Of a DNA stretch of 39,876 bases, positions 18,486 to 29,744 are shown in pieces. Source of the stretch: Mycobacterium kyorinense (GTDB lineage: Bacteria > Actinomycetota > Actinomycetes > Mycobacteriales > Mycobacteriaceae); contig NZ_LZKJ01000132.1 of the NCBI RefSeq assembly GCF_001672775.1, positions 1-39,876 on the forward strand, in the 5' to 3' direction. Every line of letters begins with the position of its first letter. The first letter of the stretch is position 1. Position numbers and translations under genes: made by a program. The notes beneath the pieces are model-generated. The model was not told where the DNA came from. It searched no databases and was given only the letters and a program-made list of their open reading frames with translations.

Positions 18486-18546
18486 CGCGAAACAGAAGCC
18501 GCGGTCGTTATCCATGCCCGATCACAGCCCTGGCTTCTGTTTCGCG
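18486..18546. repeat. 15-bp perfect inverted repeat between coaX and lysS
   Basis: CGCGAAACAGAAGCC (18486-18500) pairs exactly with GGCTTCTGTTTCGCG (18532-18546) across a 31-base loop. It fills most of the 126-base coaX-lysS gap. No T-run follows on the minus strand, so as a terminator it would be non-canonical. It could equally be a leader structure or a protein-binding site. Confidence 0.75.
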
Positions 18547-18551
18547 AAAAA

Positions 18552-19367
18552 TCAGCGCGCGGTCTTGAGCCGGCCGCGCTGACTTTCGCGATTGCGTTCG
18601 AACACCAGGTGCAGACCCTGCAGGGTCAGGTGTTGGTCGTAGTGGTCGACGGAGTCCAGTTCGGCTAACAGCAGCGGCGCGGTGTGCCCGGTGGCCACCA
18701 CCGTCACGTTGTCACCGCCGAACCCGTCCACATCGTCTCGGATGCGCTGCACCAGGCCGTCGACCAGCCCGGCGAAGCCGAACACCGCACCGGACTGCAT
18801 GCATTCGACGGTGTTCTTGCCGACCACTGAGCGCGGCCGGGCCAGTTCGACGCGTCGCAACGCCGCCGATCGCGCGGCCGCGGCGTCGGAGGACACCTGC
18901 ACCCCGGGCGCGATGGCGCCGCCGAGGAATTCGCCCTTGGCGGACACCACATCCACGCAGATCGACGAACCGAAATCGATGACGATGGCTGCGGTCTTGT
19001 ACTTGTGAAAAGCGGCCAGGCAGTTGACAATCCGGTCGGCACCGACTTCTTTGGGGTTGTCGACCAGCAGTGGGATACCGGTGCGTACGCCGGGCTCGAT
19101 CAGTACGTGCGGTACCGACGGCCAGTACTGCTCGAGCATGATCCGCACCTCGTGCAGCACCGAGGGGACAGTGGACAGCGCCGATGCGCCGGTGAGCCGT
19201 TCAGAATCGTCACCGATCAGCCCGTCGATGGTCAGCGCCAGCTCGTCGGCGGTGACTTCGGATTCGGTGCGTATCCGCCACTGCTGCACCACTTTTGTGT
19301 GCTCTTTGGAACCAGAGAGCAGCCCTACGACGGTGTGCGTGTTGCGGACGTCGATCGCGAGTAGCAC
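18552..19367 (-). CDS. coaX: Type III pantothenate kinase-like protein CoaX
   Basis: CoaX-type kinases phosphorylate pantothenate, the first step to coenzyme A. The 271 residues have the ASKHA fold. The N-terminal phosphate loop reads DVRNT (canonical DxGNT), followed by [15 protein letters not shown] and [11 protein letters not shown] (canonical DFGTATT). These substitutions are shared with the M. tuberculosis protein, where CoaA is regarded as the working kinase and CoaX activity was not demonstrated (recalled). It starts two bases after the panD stop in the pan operon. The activity is therefore uncertain although the family assignment is firm. Confidence 0.9.
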   Translation of the reverse strand: MLLAIDVRNTHTVVGLLSGSKEHTKVVQQWRIRTESEVTADELALTIDGLIGDDSERLTGASALSTVPSVLHEVRIMLEQYWPSVPHVLIEPGVRTGIPLLVDNPKEVGADRIVNCLAAFHKYKTAAIVIDFGSSICVDVVSAKGEFLGGAIAPGVQVSSDAAAARSAALRRVELARPRSVVGKNTVECMQSGAVFGFAGLVDGLVQRIRDDVDGFGGDNVTVVATGHTAPLLLAELDSVDHYDQHLTLQGLHLVFERNRESQRGRLKTAR

Positions 19368-19369
19368 GG

Positions 19370-19777
19370 CTATCGCGGGGAGAGCAGGTCGGAGGCGTCA
19401 TCGGGCACGAACGCCGGGTCGTGCCCGAGGTCGATCGGACGGTTGTCGGCGTCGACGAAAACGATCCGCGGCCGGTAGCTGCGGGCTTCCGCGTCATCCA
19501 TGGTCGCGTAGGCGATCAGGATCACCAGGTCACCCGGATGAACCAGATGCGCTGCGGCGCCGTTGATCCCGATCACCCCGCTGCCGCGTTCGCCGGTGAT
19601 GGCGTAGGTGACAAGGCGGGCGCCGTTGTCGATGTCGACGATGGTCACCTGTTCGCCTTCGAGCAAGTCGGCCGCGTCCATCAGGTCGGCGTCGATGGTC
19701 ACCGAGCCGACGTAGTGCAGATCAGCGTGGGTGACGGTGGCCCGGTGGATCTTCGACTTGAGCATGGTCCGTAACAT
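19370..19777 (-). CDS. panD: Aspartate 1-decarboxylase
   Basis: PanD converts aspartate to beta-alanine for pantothenate. It is made as a proenzyme that cleaves itself between G24 and S25 to form the pyruvoyl group; GSV is present in [11 protein letters not shown] chose the ATG at 19777 ([15 protein letters not shown]), preceded by GGAGG at 19787-19783 and overlapping the panC stop by one base (TGATG). That gives 135 residues. The C-terminal tail after residue 115 is the mycobacterial extension. PanD is the target of pyrazinoic acid in M. tuberculosis. Confidence 0.95.
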   Translation of the reverse strand: MLRTMLKSKIHRATVTHADLHYVGSVTIDADLMDAADLLEGEQVTIVDIDNGARLVTYAITGERGSGVIGINGAAAHLVHPGDLVILIAYATMDDAEARSYRPRIVFVDADNRPIDLGHDPAFVPDDASDLLSPR

Positions 19778-20712
19778 CAGTTCCTCCAAGATATTTGGTT
19801 ATGCATTGCGGGCTCTCGCCCGTCGATGCCGACGGTGGTTCCGATTTCAATGGCGATGTTGTCCAAAAGTCGGGTCGTGCCAAGCCTGGCGGCGATCAGC
19901 AGGCGACCGGGACCGTGGGCCGGCGCCGGCCCGAGGGCGGGGTCGCGCACTTCTAGGTAGTCGACCTCGATCGCCGGTAGCTCAGCGAGCACAGCGCCGG
20001 CTGCCGCCAGCGCGGCCGCCGCGCCGGCCGGCGCAGCGTGCATTCCGGCCACCAGTGCGGCCGACAGCGCCCCAGCCAGCTCCCGCTGGTGCGGATCGAG
20101 GTAACGGTTACGCGATGACATTGCCAGCCCGTCGGTTTCACGCACGATCGGCACCCCGACCACCGTTACTCCGACGTTGAGATCGGTGACCATTTGCCGT
20201 ACCAGCACCAGCTGCTGATAGTCCTTCTCGCCGAAGAACACCCGATCGGGCCGCACGATCTGCAACAGTTTGAGCACGACGGTCAGCATGCCGGCGAAAT
20301 GCGTTGGCCGGGAGGCACCTTCAAGTTCAGCCGCTAACGGCCCCGGATGTACGGCAGTGCGGGGGCCGTCCGGATACATCGCCGTGACACTGGGCGTGAA
20401 GACGACGTCCACACCTTCGCCGCGCAGCAACGCCAGATCGTCTTCGAGGTTGCGAGGGTAAGCGTCGAGATCTTCACCGACGCCGAACTGCAACGGATTG
20501 ACGAAGATCGACACCACGACCACCGAACCAGGCACCCGTTTGGCGGCACGAACCAGGGCCAGGTGCCCGTCGTGCAACGCCCCCATAGTCGGCACCAGCA
20601 TCACCCGGCGACCGGTGTGGCGTAGCGCGCGGCTGACGTCGTTGACATCACTGGGCGCCGAGTACACGTTGAGCTCATCGGGCCGAAACGCCGGCGCCTT
20701 GCGGTCGATCAT
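19777..20712 (-). CDS. panC: Pantothenate synthetase
   Basis: PanC joins pantoate and beta-alanine using ATP. I take ATG 20712 ([20 protein letters not shown]), which overlaps the upstream stop by four bases (ATGA) and gives 311 residues. The open frame is longer only by antisense-like sequence inside the neighbour. The nucleotide-binding motif HDGH is at 47-50 after [16 protein letters not shown] and the KMSKS-like SSRNRYL follow. The C-terminal domain ends near residue 290, with a species-variable tail (MHNQISWRN). Confidence 0.95.
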   Translation of the reverse strand: MIDRKAPAFRPDELNVYSAPSDVNDVSRALRHTGRRVMLVPTMGALHDGHLALVRAAKRVPGSVVVVSIFVNPLQFGVGEDLDAYPRNLEDDLALLRGEGVDVVFTPSVTAMYPDGPRTAVHPGPLAAELEGASRPTHFAGMLTVVLKLLQIVRPDRVFFGEKDYQQLVLVRQMVTDLNVGVTVVGVPIVRETDGLAMSSRNRYLDPHQRELAGALSAALVAGMHAAPAGAAAALAAAGAVLAELPAIEVDYLEVRDPALGPAPAHGPGRLLIAARLGTTRLLDNIAIEIGTTVGIDGREPAMHNQISWRN

Positions 20713-21620
20713 TGCGCCAGCACCTCGAAAACCTGCTCGGGCGCGTGCACGCGCTCGGCGGTGCGCAGCGCGTTCACTCGGTAGGCCTGGGCCAGCCACG
20801 GATCGAGCGCGGTCAGCGCGGACAGGTGGCCGGCCAGCGCGTCGGCGTCGGCGCGGGCCACCGGCCCGGTCAGCGCGGCCTGACCGCGTTGCAAAGTGTT
20901 CTCCAGCGCGGCGCGGGCCAGCGGGCCAAGGACGCGTTCGGCAAGTCCGCCGGGCTGGTTGTCGACCAGCTGTTGCCCGAGGAGTTCCTGTCCGGACAGC
21001 GAGGATCGCAACGCGTCCAGCGCGTCGCCGATCACCGTGACGATGTGGTTGCCGGCGTGGGCCAGCGCGGCGTGATACAACGTGCGCGCTTCCTCGCGGA
21101 CCCGGAACGGCTCACCGCCGATTTCCAGGACCAGCGATTGGGCGATTGCGTAGCCGACGTCGTCTGCGGCGGTGACCCCAAAACAGGTCCCCGCCAGCCG
21201 GCCGATGTCCTCGTCGGACCCGGTGAATGTCATCGCCGGATGAATGGCCAGCGGAATGCAGTCCTGCTGGGCCAGCGGCGCCAGCACGCCGATGCCGTTG
21301 GCGCCGGAGGTGTGCGCCACGATGGCCCCGGGGCGTACAACCGAGGTAGCGGCCAGGCCGGCCGCCAGCCCGGGCAACTCGGTGTCCGGCACCGCCAACA
21401 GCAGCAGCTCAGCGGAACCGGCCACTTCGGGCACCGGAGACACCGGGGTGTCGGGCAACCAACGCTCGACTCGCTGCCGTGAAGCCCTGGAGACGGCGCT
21501 GCATGCCACCACGACGTGGTCGACGCGTTCCAGGGCGACACCTAATGCGGTGCCTACCCGGCCCGCGGAGATGATGCCCACTTTGAGCCGGGCCGGGCGC
21601 AATCCGTCGAACTGCACCAT
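20709..21620 (-). CDS. Rossmann/DUF2520 oxidoreductase, probable PanG-type ketopantoate reductase
   Basis: A 303-residue protein with an N-terminal NAD(P)-binding Rossmann fold (glycines G15, G20, G23 in GIISAGRVG). The helical C-terminal DUF2520 domain has the segment [18 protein letters not shown]. The architecture is that of COG5495. A member of that family (PanG) was shown to be an alternative ketopantoate reductase in Francisella and clostridia (recalled). It overlaps panC by four bases and heads the panC-panD-coaX run, so reduction of ketopantoate to pantoate would supply the substrate for PanC. The function is inferred; it is Rv3603c by position. Confidence 0.8.
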   Translation of the reverse strand: MVQFDGLRPARLKVGIISAGRVGTALGVALERVDHVVVACSAVSRASRQRVERWLPDTPVSPVPEVAGSAELLLLAVPDTELPGLAAGLAATSVVRPGAIVAHTSGANGIGVLAPLAQQDCIPLAIHPAMTFTGSDEDIGRLAGTCFGVTAADDVGYAIAQSLVLEIGGEPFRVREEARTLYHAALAHAGNHIVTVIGDALDALRSSLSGQELLGQQLVDNQPGGLAERVLGPLARAALENTLQRGQAALTGPVARADADALAGHLSALTALDPWLAQAYRVNALRTAERVHAPEQVFEVLAQ

Positions 21621-21736
21621 CGCAGACGACCCTCACAAGTTCGTTAGTTCGTTCCAGTCCCGCGACGCAGGTACCGGACGGTCAGCAAAACTCTACCGTG
21701 GTGCAGACCGATGACGCGACGTGGCGTGCGCCACGT

Positions 21737-23191
21737 TCAGTCTTCGCGGCGACGGCGCCGCCCGCCTCCACTAGGGCTGGCCTGTAGCCGCGCCAGGAGT
21801 TCGGCGACCGACTGTCCGCCGGTGTGTAAGCCCTCGGAATCCGATGACGAATCGGCGCCACGGTGCCGAGCGGCGGGCTGCGGTGGCGGCGACATGGCCG
21901 GTGCCGGCTGGCCGTGGGGTGGTGTCCGCCCGGTATCTGCGGCGGCTTCCGCAGAATGGCGCGCCCTAGCGCGACGATCCGATTCACCGAATTCCCAACC
22001 GCTTTCGACCTCACCAGGTTGGGCTGCCACCGGCTGGCCCGGGCTGGAATGCCGTCCTCGGCGCTCGGCTGGCGGCGGTGCAGCCAGCGTGGGTTCACGA
22101 ACCGCGCTGTCGTCGGCCACCGTGCTGCTGTCGTGCCTGGAACCGGATGCCCAATTGCTGCCAGGCACCCCCGGCGGCAGCCATCGTCCCTCCGCTCCGA
22201 CGGGCTGCCAGTCGCTGGCTGCAGTCTGCGGGGCGGGCTCCTCGACCGGAGACGACCATGCCGGCCGCTGCTCTTCCGGCTGCGGCGGTTGCGGCGGTGG
22301 CGGCGGTGGCGGCGGTTCGAATCGCGGCTCGTCGGGTGGCGGCTGGAACGCGTACCGCCGGCGGGCACGCTGCCGTGGTTGCGGTTCGTCTTGCGCCTCA
22401 GCGTCCGACCAGCCGCCTCGCGGCTGTGACTCGGGCGGTGTCCAGTCGGCGGACGACGGCTGCTGGCTCCGGGATTCGGCCTGTTGCCAGTGCGAACCCC
22501 GGTAAGCCGGCGGCTCGTAGGGTTCGCTCGCTTGGTAGGCGTCGGGCGCCTGGTAGACGTAGGCACTCTGTCGCGGCGGGGGCGCCAGCGGCTCCTCGGG
22601 AACGTCGATGATCGAGTTGTCTTCGGCCCGCTGCGCAGTCTGTTCCGCGCGCACCGAGGTCACTCGGCTGATCCGATCTCGCGGGCTCTCGTCTTCGCGC
22701 TCCCAGTCGCTGTAGCCCCGTACGGGTTTGCGTTCGGTCTCCAACGCCGGCCGGTTGTCGAGTTCGGCGTCGAAGAGGATCTCAAGGTTGGTGCGCAACG
22801 CCGACAGCTCGGCCCGTAGCGCGGCGACCTCGTCGGCTGCTTGGGCGCGCAATTCAGAGGCCAGTTCGCGACGCAGCTGGGACTCCACGGTCAGCTCGTA
22901 CTCGCGACGCGCCGAGATTTCCCGATCCAGCTGCAGGTCGTAGACCAGTTTCAAGTCTCGCGCTCGAGCCTGATCCACATCGCTTTGCCGCCGATAGATC
23001 ACCGACACGAACGCGGCGACCACGGCGGCCCACAGCGCCAGGATCACCGCGAGTTTGAGAAGCTCCACCCGATTGGTGAAAACCAGTGCGGAACTGGCTC
23101 CGATCGCGAGAACCAGCAACGCCGTCAACAATGGCCAACCCGGCCTGCGGCCGCCGCGCCGGACCCGGGCGCCGCGGGACAGAACGGTCAT
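21737..23191 (-). CDS. Membrane protein with coiled coil and long proline-rich tail (Rv3604c-like, DUF6779 type)
   Basis: This has 484 residues from the ATG at 23191. Two transmembrane helices (about 19-38 and 44-66) follow a basic N-terminus. A charged coiled coil spans about 72-145 (heptads in VESQLRRELASELRAQAADE). A long disordered region rich in Pro, Gln, Arg, Tyr and Ser follows, with a run of eight prolines near the middle. The tail is highly basic (RRRRRED). No enzyme motif is visible. The layout suggests a cytoplasmic scaffold anchored in the membrane, perhaps for cell-envelope or division proteins; that is speculation. It sits between the folate and pantothenate genes. Confidence 0.8.
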   Translation of the reverse strand: MTVLSRGARVRRGGRRPGWPLLTALLVLAIGASSALVFTNRVELLKLAVILALWAAVVAAFVSVIYRRQSDVDQARARDLKLVYDLQLDREISARREYELTVESQLRRELASELRAQAADEVAALRAELSALRTNLEILFDAELDNRPALETERKPVRGYSDWEREDESPRDRISRVTSVRAEQTAQRAEDNSIIDVPEEPLAPPPRQSAYVYQAPDAYQASEPYEPPAYRGSHWQQAESRSQQPSSADWTPPESQPRGGWSDAEAQDEPQPRQRARRRYAFQPPPDEPRFEPPPPPPPPQPPQPEEQRPAWSSPVEEPAPQTAASDWQPVGAEGRWLPPGVPGSNWASGSRHDSSTVADDSAVREPTLAAPPPAERRGRHSSPGQPVAAQPGEVESGWEFGESDRRARARHSAEAAADTGRTPPHGQPAPAMSPPPQPAARHRGADSSSDSEGLHTGGQSVAELLARLQASPSGGGRRRRRED

Positions 23192-23311
23192 GGCCCGACT
23201 GTACCGGGCCGAGGTCACTCCGCGTGTCGCCGCACTCCGGCGATTCTCACCTGGACTGATTGTCCGGCTCGTTCTCACCCCGCTCGGCGGGCTGCCCCGT
23301 CGCCGGGCGCG

Positions 23312-23788
23312 CTAACTTTGCGCGCCCTCGCCGTGTTCGGTGGGGTCGTGCGGCGACTTGCAGCAATGTTGTAACCACAACGCGGCAACCGTCAGCGCCA
23401 GCGCGCTGAGGGCAGCCACCGCGGTGCCCGCGGTGTCGTCGCCGGCCACTCGAAGCCACGATCGCTTCGGCAGCAGGTACACCAGAACCCCGACCCACCA
23501 ACCCAGCATCAGGGCGCCCACCCACGCCGAAGCCTTGGCGATCACCAGGCTGCGGGCCACCGCCAGCGGATGTAGCCGGCCCGACCCGTCGCCGATCTCG
23601 CCGTCGCTGATCTTGACCCGCACGTAGCGACCCCACAGCGCTTCGGCGACGGCGACCGCCAGCAGCGACAGCCCGGTCCATACGGTGATCGGCGGAAACC
23701 AGCGGTACAGCAGCACCACCACCAGGTATCCGGCTACCGCCGCACCGATCACCGCGGCCGTCAGGTCACGTTTGCGGGTGGGTCCCAT
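23312..23788 (-). CDS. DUF3180 membrane protein (Rv3605c-like)
   Basis: A 158-residue integral membrane protein with four predicted helices (about 10-28, 33-52, 85-106, 119-139). Between helices 2 and 3 is the conserved loop of DUF3180 (RVKISDGEIGDGSGRLHPL). The ATG at 23788 overlaps the folK stop by one base (TGATG), which fixes the start and implies coupling with folate synthesis. The function is unknown; the association with folK is conserved in actinobacteria. Confidence 0.85.
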   Translation of the reverse strand: MGPTRKRDLTAAVIGAAVAGYLVVVLLYRWFPPITVWTGLSLLAVAVAEALWGRYVRVKISDGEIGDGSGRLHPLAVARSLVIAKASAWVGALMLGWWVGVLVYLLPKRSWLRVAGDDTAGTAVAALSALALTVAALWLQHCCKSPHDPTEHGEGAQS

Positions 23789-24312
23789 CAGGCTCCCGGG
23801 GGCGTGAGCGCCAAATCGGTCAGTCGCACGCCGGCGCGGTCGGCGGGATCCAGCTCGGCGAGCAACTTGGCGATCGGCCGCTTGTCGCCGGCCACGGTCA
23901 GTTCCGCGTCCGGTTCGACCGCCAGCCAGGGCACCATCACGAATGCGCGCAGATGGGCCAACGGGTGCGGCAGGGTTAGGCCGTTGTCCCGGGAGAACAG
24001 CTCGGTGCCGTCGTCGTAGCAAGCGATCAGGTCCACGTCGAGGGTGCGCGGTCCCCACCGCTGGCCACGCACTCGTTCGGCCGCCTGCTCCATTTCCTGA
24101 GCACAGCGCAACCAGCCCTGGCCGTCGAGCGCCGGGTCGTCGGCAATCAGCACCGCATTGAGAAACGGCCCCTGTTCGACGCCACCCCAGGCCGCGGTCT
24201 CGTACACCGGTGAAATGGCCCGCACGTTTTCGCCGAGTCGGTCGAGCACCGATTGCAACCGGGCCAGCCGATCCCCGAGATTGGAACCGATCGACAACAC
24301 GACGCTGGTCAT
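23788..24312 (-). CDS. folK: 6-hydroxymethyl-7,8-dihydropterin pyrophosphokinase
   Basis: HPPK transfers pyrophosphate from ATP to hydroxymethyl-dihydropterin, making the substrate of FolP. The 174 residues start [16 protein letters not shown], the family's N-terminal signature. The magnesium and pterin motif [12 protein letters not shown] is near residue 95, and [16 protein letters not shown] near 120. The start overlaps the folB stop by four bases. Confidence 0.95.
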   Translation of the reverse strand: MTSVVLSIGSNLGDRLARLQSVLDRLGENVRAISPVYETAAWGGVEQGPFLNAVLIADDPALDGQGWLRCAQEMEQAAERVRGQRWGPRTLDVDLIACYDDGTELFSRDNGLTLPHPLAHLRAFVMVPWLAVEPDAELTVAGDKRPIAKLLAELDPADRAGVRLTDLALTPPGA

Positions 24313-24713
24313 TGGCGCCGCCCTCCCGCCGGAATCACAGAGCCGCGGCCGTTGCGTCGCGACCGTCGGGCGACCACCGCCACATCGGCGAAGGTCTGTG
24401 GAATTGGGGCCTGCGGCTTGTGCACGGTCACCTCGACAGCGTGTACTCGCTTGTCGCCCATCACGTCCTCGGCGATCTCGGCGGCGACGGTTTCGATCAG
24501 GTTGCGGGCCGGCCCGGCGACGATGTCGGCCGCACGCTGGGCAAGCGCGCCGTAGTCATAGGTGTCGGGCAAGTCGTCGCTGGCTGCGGCGTCGGCCAGA
24601 TCGATCCATACGACGATGTCCACGACGAAGTCCTGACCGTCGGTGCGCTCGTGTTCGAAAACACCGTGATGGCCGCGAACAGTCAAGCCGCGCAACTCGA
24701 TTCGATCAGCCAT
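24309..24713 (-). CDS. folB: Dihydroneopterin aldolase
   Basis: FolB cleaves dihydroneopterin to hydroxymethyl-dihydropterin and glycolaldehyde. The ATG at 24713 ([19 protein letters not shown]) gives 134 residues, with the pterin-binding [10 protein letters not shown] and a later [11 protein letters not shown] containing the conserved lysine. The coding region overlaps the folP1 end by eight bases. The C-terminus is arginine-rich and longer than the minimal domain. Confidence 0.93.
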   Translation of the reverse strand: MADRIELRGLTVRGHHGVFEHERTDGQDFVVDIVVWIDLADAAASDDLPDTYDYGALAQRAADIVAGPARNLIETVAAEIAEDVMGDKRVHAVEVTVHKPQAPIPQTFADVAVVARRSRRNGRGSVIPAGGRRQ

Positions 24714-25527
24714 CGGTCCCAGCCTGTTCCCAAGCCGCCAGCACCTTGAGCGCGTCGACCGAGGCTTGCACGTTGTGCACCCGCACCCCCCACGCACCGT
24801 GCAGCGCGGCAAGCGCCGACACCACCGCGGTCGCCGTCTCACGCCCGTCGGGTGGTCGCGCCGCACCGTCCGGGTCGGCCAGCAAGGTGCCGAGAAATCG
24901 TTTGCGCGAGGCCCCCACCAAGACCGGGACCCCGGTAGCCACCAACTGCGGCAGCGCATGAAGCAGCGCCCAATTGTGTTGCCCCGTCTTGGCAAATCCC
25001 AGCCCGGGGTCGATGATCAGTTTCGCCGGCTCGACGCCGGCGCTCACCGCGTTGTCGACGCTGGCAAGCAGTTCGGCGCGCACGTCGGCCACCACATCGT
25101 GGTAGCCCGGCACCTGATGCGAGACCGATCGCCAGTGCATCAACACCCACGGCACACCGGCTTCGACCAACAGCGGCGCCATCGCGGGATCGGCACGCCC
25201 ACCGGACACGTCGTTGACAATCCGCGCGCCATTGTCCAACGCCACCTGCGCCACAGCGGCGTGCATAGTGTCGATGCTGACCGTAACGCCTTCTGCTGCA
25301 AGAGCTTTCACGACAGGTACCACTCTGGCCGCTTCGATTCGGGCGTCCAGCCTGATCGAGCCGGGACGGGTCGATTCTCCGCCGACGTCGATGATCGATG
25401 CGCCCTGGGCAGCCATGGCCAGGCCATGTTCGACGGCGCGGTCAGCGTCAAGGTAGCGGCCGCCATCGGAGAACGAGTCGTCGGTGACGTTCACCACTCC
25501 CATGACTTGGACGCGTGTCGTGCTCAC
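24706..25527 (-). CDS. folP1: Dihydropteroate synthase
   Basis: FolP joins p-aminobenzoate to the pterin pyrophosphate and is the target of sulfonamides and dapsone. I start it at GTG 25527 ([17 protein letters not shown]), which overlaps the folE stop by four bases (GTGA) and matches the start of the M. tuberculosis protein. The length is 273. The pterin motifs are all present: [49 protein letters not shown] and GASRKRFLG. The very long open frame upstream is only an antisense-like extension through folE and ftsH. Confidence 0.94.
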   Translation of the reverse strand: MSTTRVQVMGVVNVTDDSFSDGGRYLDADRAVEHGLAMAAQGASIIDVGGESTRPGSIRLDARIEAARVVPVVKALAAEGVTVSIDTMHAAVAQVALDNGARIVNDVSGGRADPAMAPLLVEAGVPWVLMHWRSVSHQVPGYHDVVADVRAELLASVDNAVSAGVEPAKLIIDPGLGFAKTGQHNWALLHALPQLVATGVPVLVGASRKRFLGTLLADPDGAARPPDGRETATAVVSALAALHGAWGVRVHNVQASVDALKVLAAWEQAGTDG

Positions 25528-26141
25528 TTGCGCAAAATGAGCTCGAGCGCTTCGGCTCGAGATGCCTGGTTGGTCTTGAACAGACCCCGCACGGCCGACG
25601 TAGTGGTGATCGCCCCGGGCTTGCGCACCCCGCGCATCGACATGCACAGATGCTCGGCCTCGATCACCACGATCGCGCCACGCGGATCGAGCTTTCGCAT
25701 CAGCGCGTCGGCGATCTGCGCGGTAAGCCGTTCCTGCACTTGCGGCCGCTTGGCGTACAGGTCGACCAATCGGGCGATCTTGGACAGCCCGGTCACCCGG
25801 CCGTCGGATCCGGGGATGTAGCCCACGTGCGCCACCCCGTGGAATGCCACCAGGTGGTGCTCGCAGGTCGAGTACAGCGGGATCTCCTTGATCATCACCA
25901 ACTCGTCGTGTTGTTCGTCGAACGTGGTGTCCAGCACCGAGTCGGGGTCGGTGTAGAGCCCGGCGAACATCTCTTGGTAGCTGCGGGCGACCCGCGCCGG
26001 AGTGTCCTCCAGGCCGTGCCGATCCGGGTCCTCGCCGATCGCACAGAGCAATTCGCGGATCGCGGCCTCGGCCCGCGGTTGGTCGAACTTCGGTGCGTGC
26101 AGGTTGGCGATGCGGGAACTCGGCTGCGCTGTGAACGCCAT
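25524..26141 (-). CDS. folE: GTP cyclohydrolase I
   Basis: FolE converts GTP to dihydroneopterin triphosphate, the first step of folate synthesis. The 205 residues hold the zinc-site motif CEHH at 93-96 and a second cysteine in [32 protein letters not shown] is the tunnelling-fold signature. It begins 17 bases after ftsH and overlaps folP1 by four bases, so the folate genes are probably read through from ftsH. Confidence 0.96.
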   Translation of the reverse strand: MAFTAQPSSRIANLHAPKFDQPRAEAAIRELLCAIGEDPDRHGLEDTPARVARSYQEMFAGLYTDPDSVLDTTFDEQHDELVMIKEIPLYSTCEHHLVAFHGVAHVGYIPGSDGRVTGLSKIARLVDLYAKRPQVQERLTAQIADALMRKLDPRGAIVVIEAEHLCMSMRGVRKPGAITTTSAVRGLFKTNQASRAEALELILRK

Positions 26142-26158
26142 CGAAGCCTCCGTCTTGG

Positions 26159-28486
<2,328 letters not shown>

Positions 28487-28766
28487 CAATCATCGGCCGT
28501 GCCGGCCAGGTCCTTCCCCGATACACGCAGCTCGAATAGTCCAGGCTACCGCCCGTGGCGCGCCCGGCGACGATGCGGGCGGTGCGCCGCCCGCGGAGGA
28601 GACGGGCAGCTGGCCTGGGCCAGCGCGGTGGACGGCGAACGCGGCAGGTCGTCACCGCGTTGTCCTAATTGAAACGAACGACAGTTCCCGAGGCCTCCCG
28701 AGTCCGTCGCGCCGGGCGCTGGTCGGACCCTTCCGGGCAGGCCGGGCGTGTGCTTTGGTGAGACAC
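28487..28766. other. ftsH-ephA divergent intergenic region
   Basis: This 280-base gap shows no gene, tRNA or clear promoter. In M. tuberculosis the espACD cluster (Rv3611 to Rv3616c) fills this interval. I see no fragment of it. Confidence 0.6.
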
Positions 28767-29744
28767 GTGCCTGATACCGCCCACTCGACCGAACGCCTCA
28801 TCGAAACCAACGGTGTGCGATTGCACACCGTTGAAGCGGGCGAGCGCGGCGCACCCGTCGTGCTGCTGGCCCACGGATTTCCCGAACTGGCCTACTCCTG
28901 GCGGCACCAAATCCCGGCGCTGGTCGCCGCCGGATATCACGTACTGGCCCCTGATCAGCGCGGCTATGGCCGCTCCAGCCAGCCGCCGAACATCGCCGAT
29001 TACAACGTCGCCGAGCTGTCCGCCGACCTGATCGGCTTGCTGGATGACGTCGGGGCCGAGCGCGCGGTGTTCATCGGACACGACTGGGGTGCTCCGGTGG
29101 CCTGGAGTTCCGCACAGCTGCACCCTGACCGGGTGGCGGCCGTCGTCGGGTTGAGCGTCCCTGCGGTGCCCCGAGCTCAGATTCCGCCGACACAGGCGTT
29201 CCGCAAGCTCTTCGGCGACAAGTTCTTCTACATGCTTTATTTTCAGGAGCCCGGTGTGGCCGACGCCGACCTGGGCGCTGATCCGGCAAAGTTCTTGCGT
29301 CGGATGATGGGTGGTTTGCAGCCGCGCGGCGACCAGGCGGCCGCGGCACGGATGATCCAGCCCGGGCCGGAGGGCTTCGTCGAGCGGCTGCCCGATCCCG
29401 ATGGCCTGCCCAGCTGGATCAGCGCCGCCGAACTCGACCACTACATCTCCGAGTTCACCCGCACTGGCTTTACCGGCGGCCTGAACTGGTACCGCAATCT
29501 GGACCGCAACTGGGAGATCCTGGCCAACCCGGTGGCCGCCACCATCGCGGTGCCGGCGATGTTCGTCGCGGGCGCCGACGACCCGGTGTTGGGGTTCACC
29601 CGCCGCGACCGTGCGGCCGAGGTGGTGACCGGCCCCTACCGCGAGGTGCTGATCGAGGGCGCCGGGCACTGGCTGCAGCAGGAACGCCCGGACGAGGTCA
29701 ACGAGGTGCTGCTGGACTTTCTCACCGGATTGGAGCTGTCGTGA
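28767..29744 (+). CDS. ephA: Epoxide hydrolase EphA
   Basis: An alpha/beta-hydrolase that opens epoxides to diols. The GTG at 28767 (VPDTAHSTERLIETNGVRLH) gives 325 residues; another GTG at 28758 is possible. The oxyanion motif HGFPE is present. The nucleophile aspartate is in GHDWGAPVAW, which is typical of epoxide hydrolases. A cap domain has the epoxide-activating tyrosines (YFQEPG and NWYRNLDRNW). A late acid (GADDPVLG) and histidine (GAGHWLQ) complete the triad. The stop overlaps the next gene by four bases (GTGA). It is the first gene of a three-gene operon. Confidence 0.93.
   Translation: MPDTAHSTERLIETNGVRLHTVEAGERGAPVVLLAHGFPELAYSWRHQIPALVAAGYHVLAPDQRGYGRSSQPPNIADYNVAELSADLIGLLDDVGAERAVFIGHDWGAPVAWSSAQLHPDRVAAVVGLSVPAVPRAQIPPTQAFRKLFGDKFFYMLYFQEPGVADADLGADPAKFLRRMMGGLQPRGDQAAAARMIQPGPEGFVERLPDPDGLPSWISAAELDHYISEFTRTGFTGGLNWYRNLDRNWEILANPVAATIAVPAMFVAGADDPVLGFTRRDRAAEVVTGPYREVLIEGAGHWLQQERPDEVNEVLLDFLTGLELS

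Noticed and set aside
18486..18546. Intrinsic terminator for the pan operon
   Set aside because: The stem is strong, but the loop is 31 bases and no T-run follows in the direction of transcription, so I list it only as an inverted repeat.
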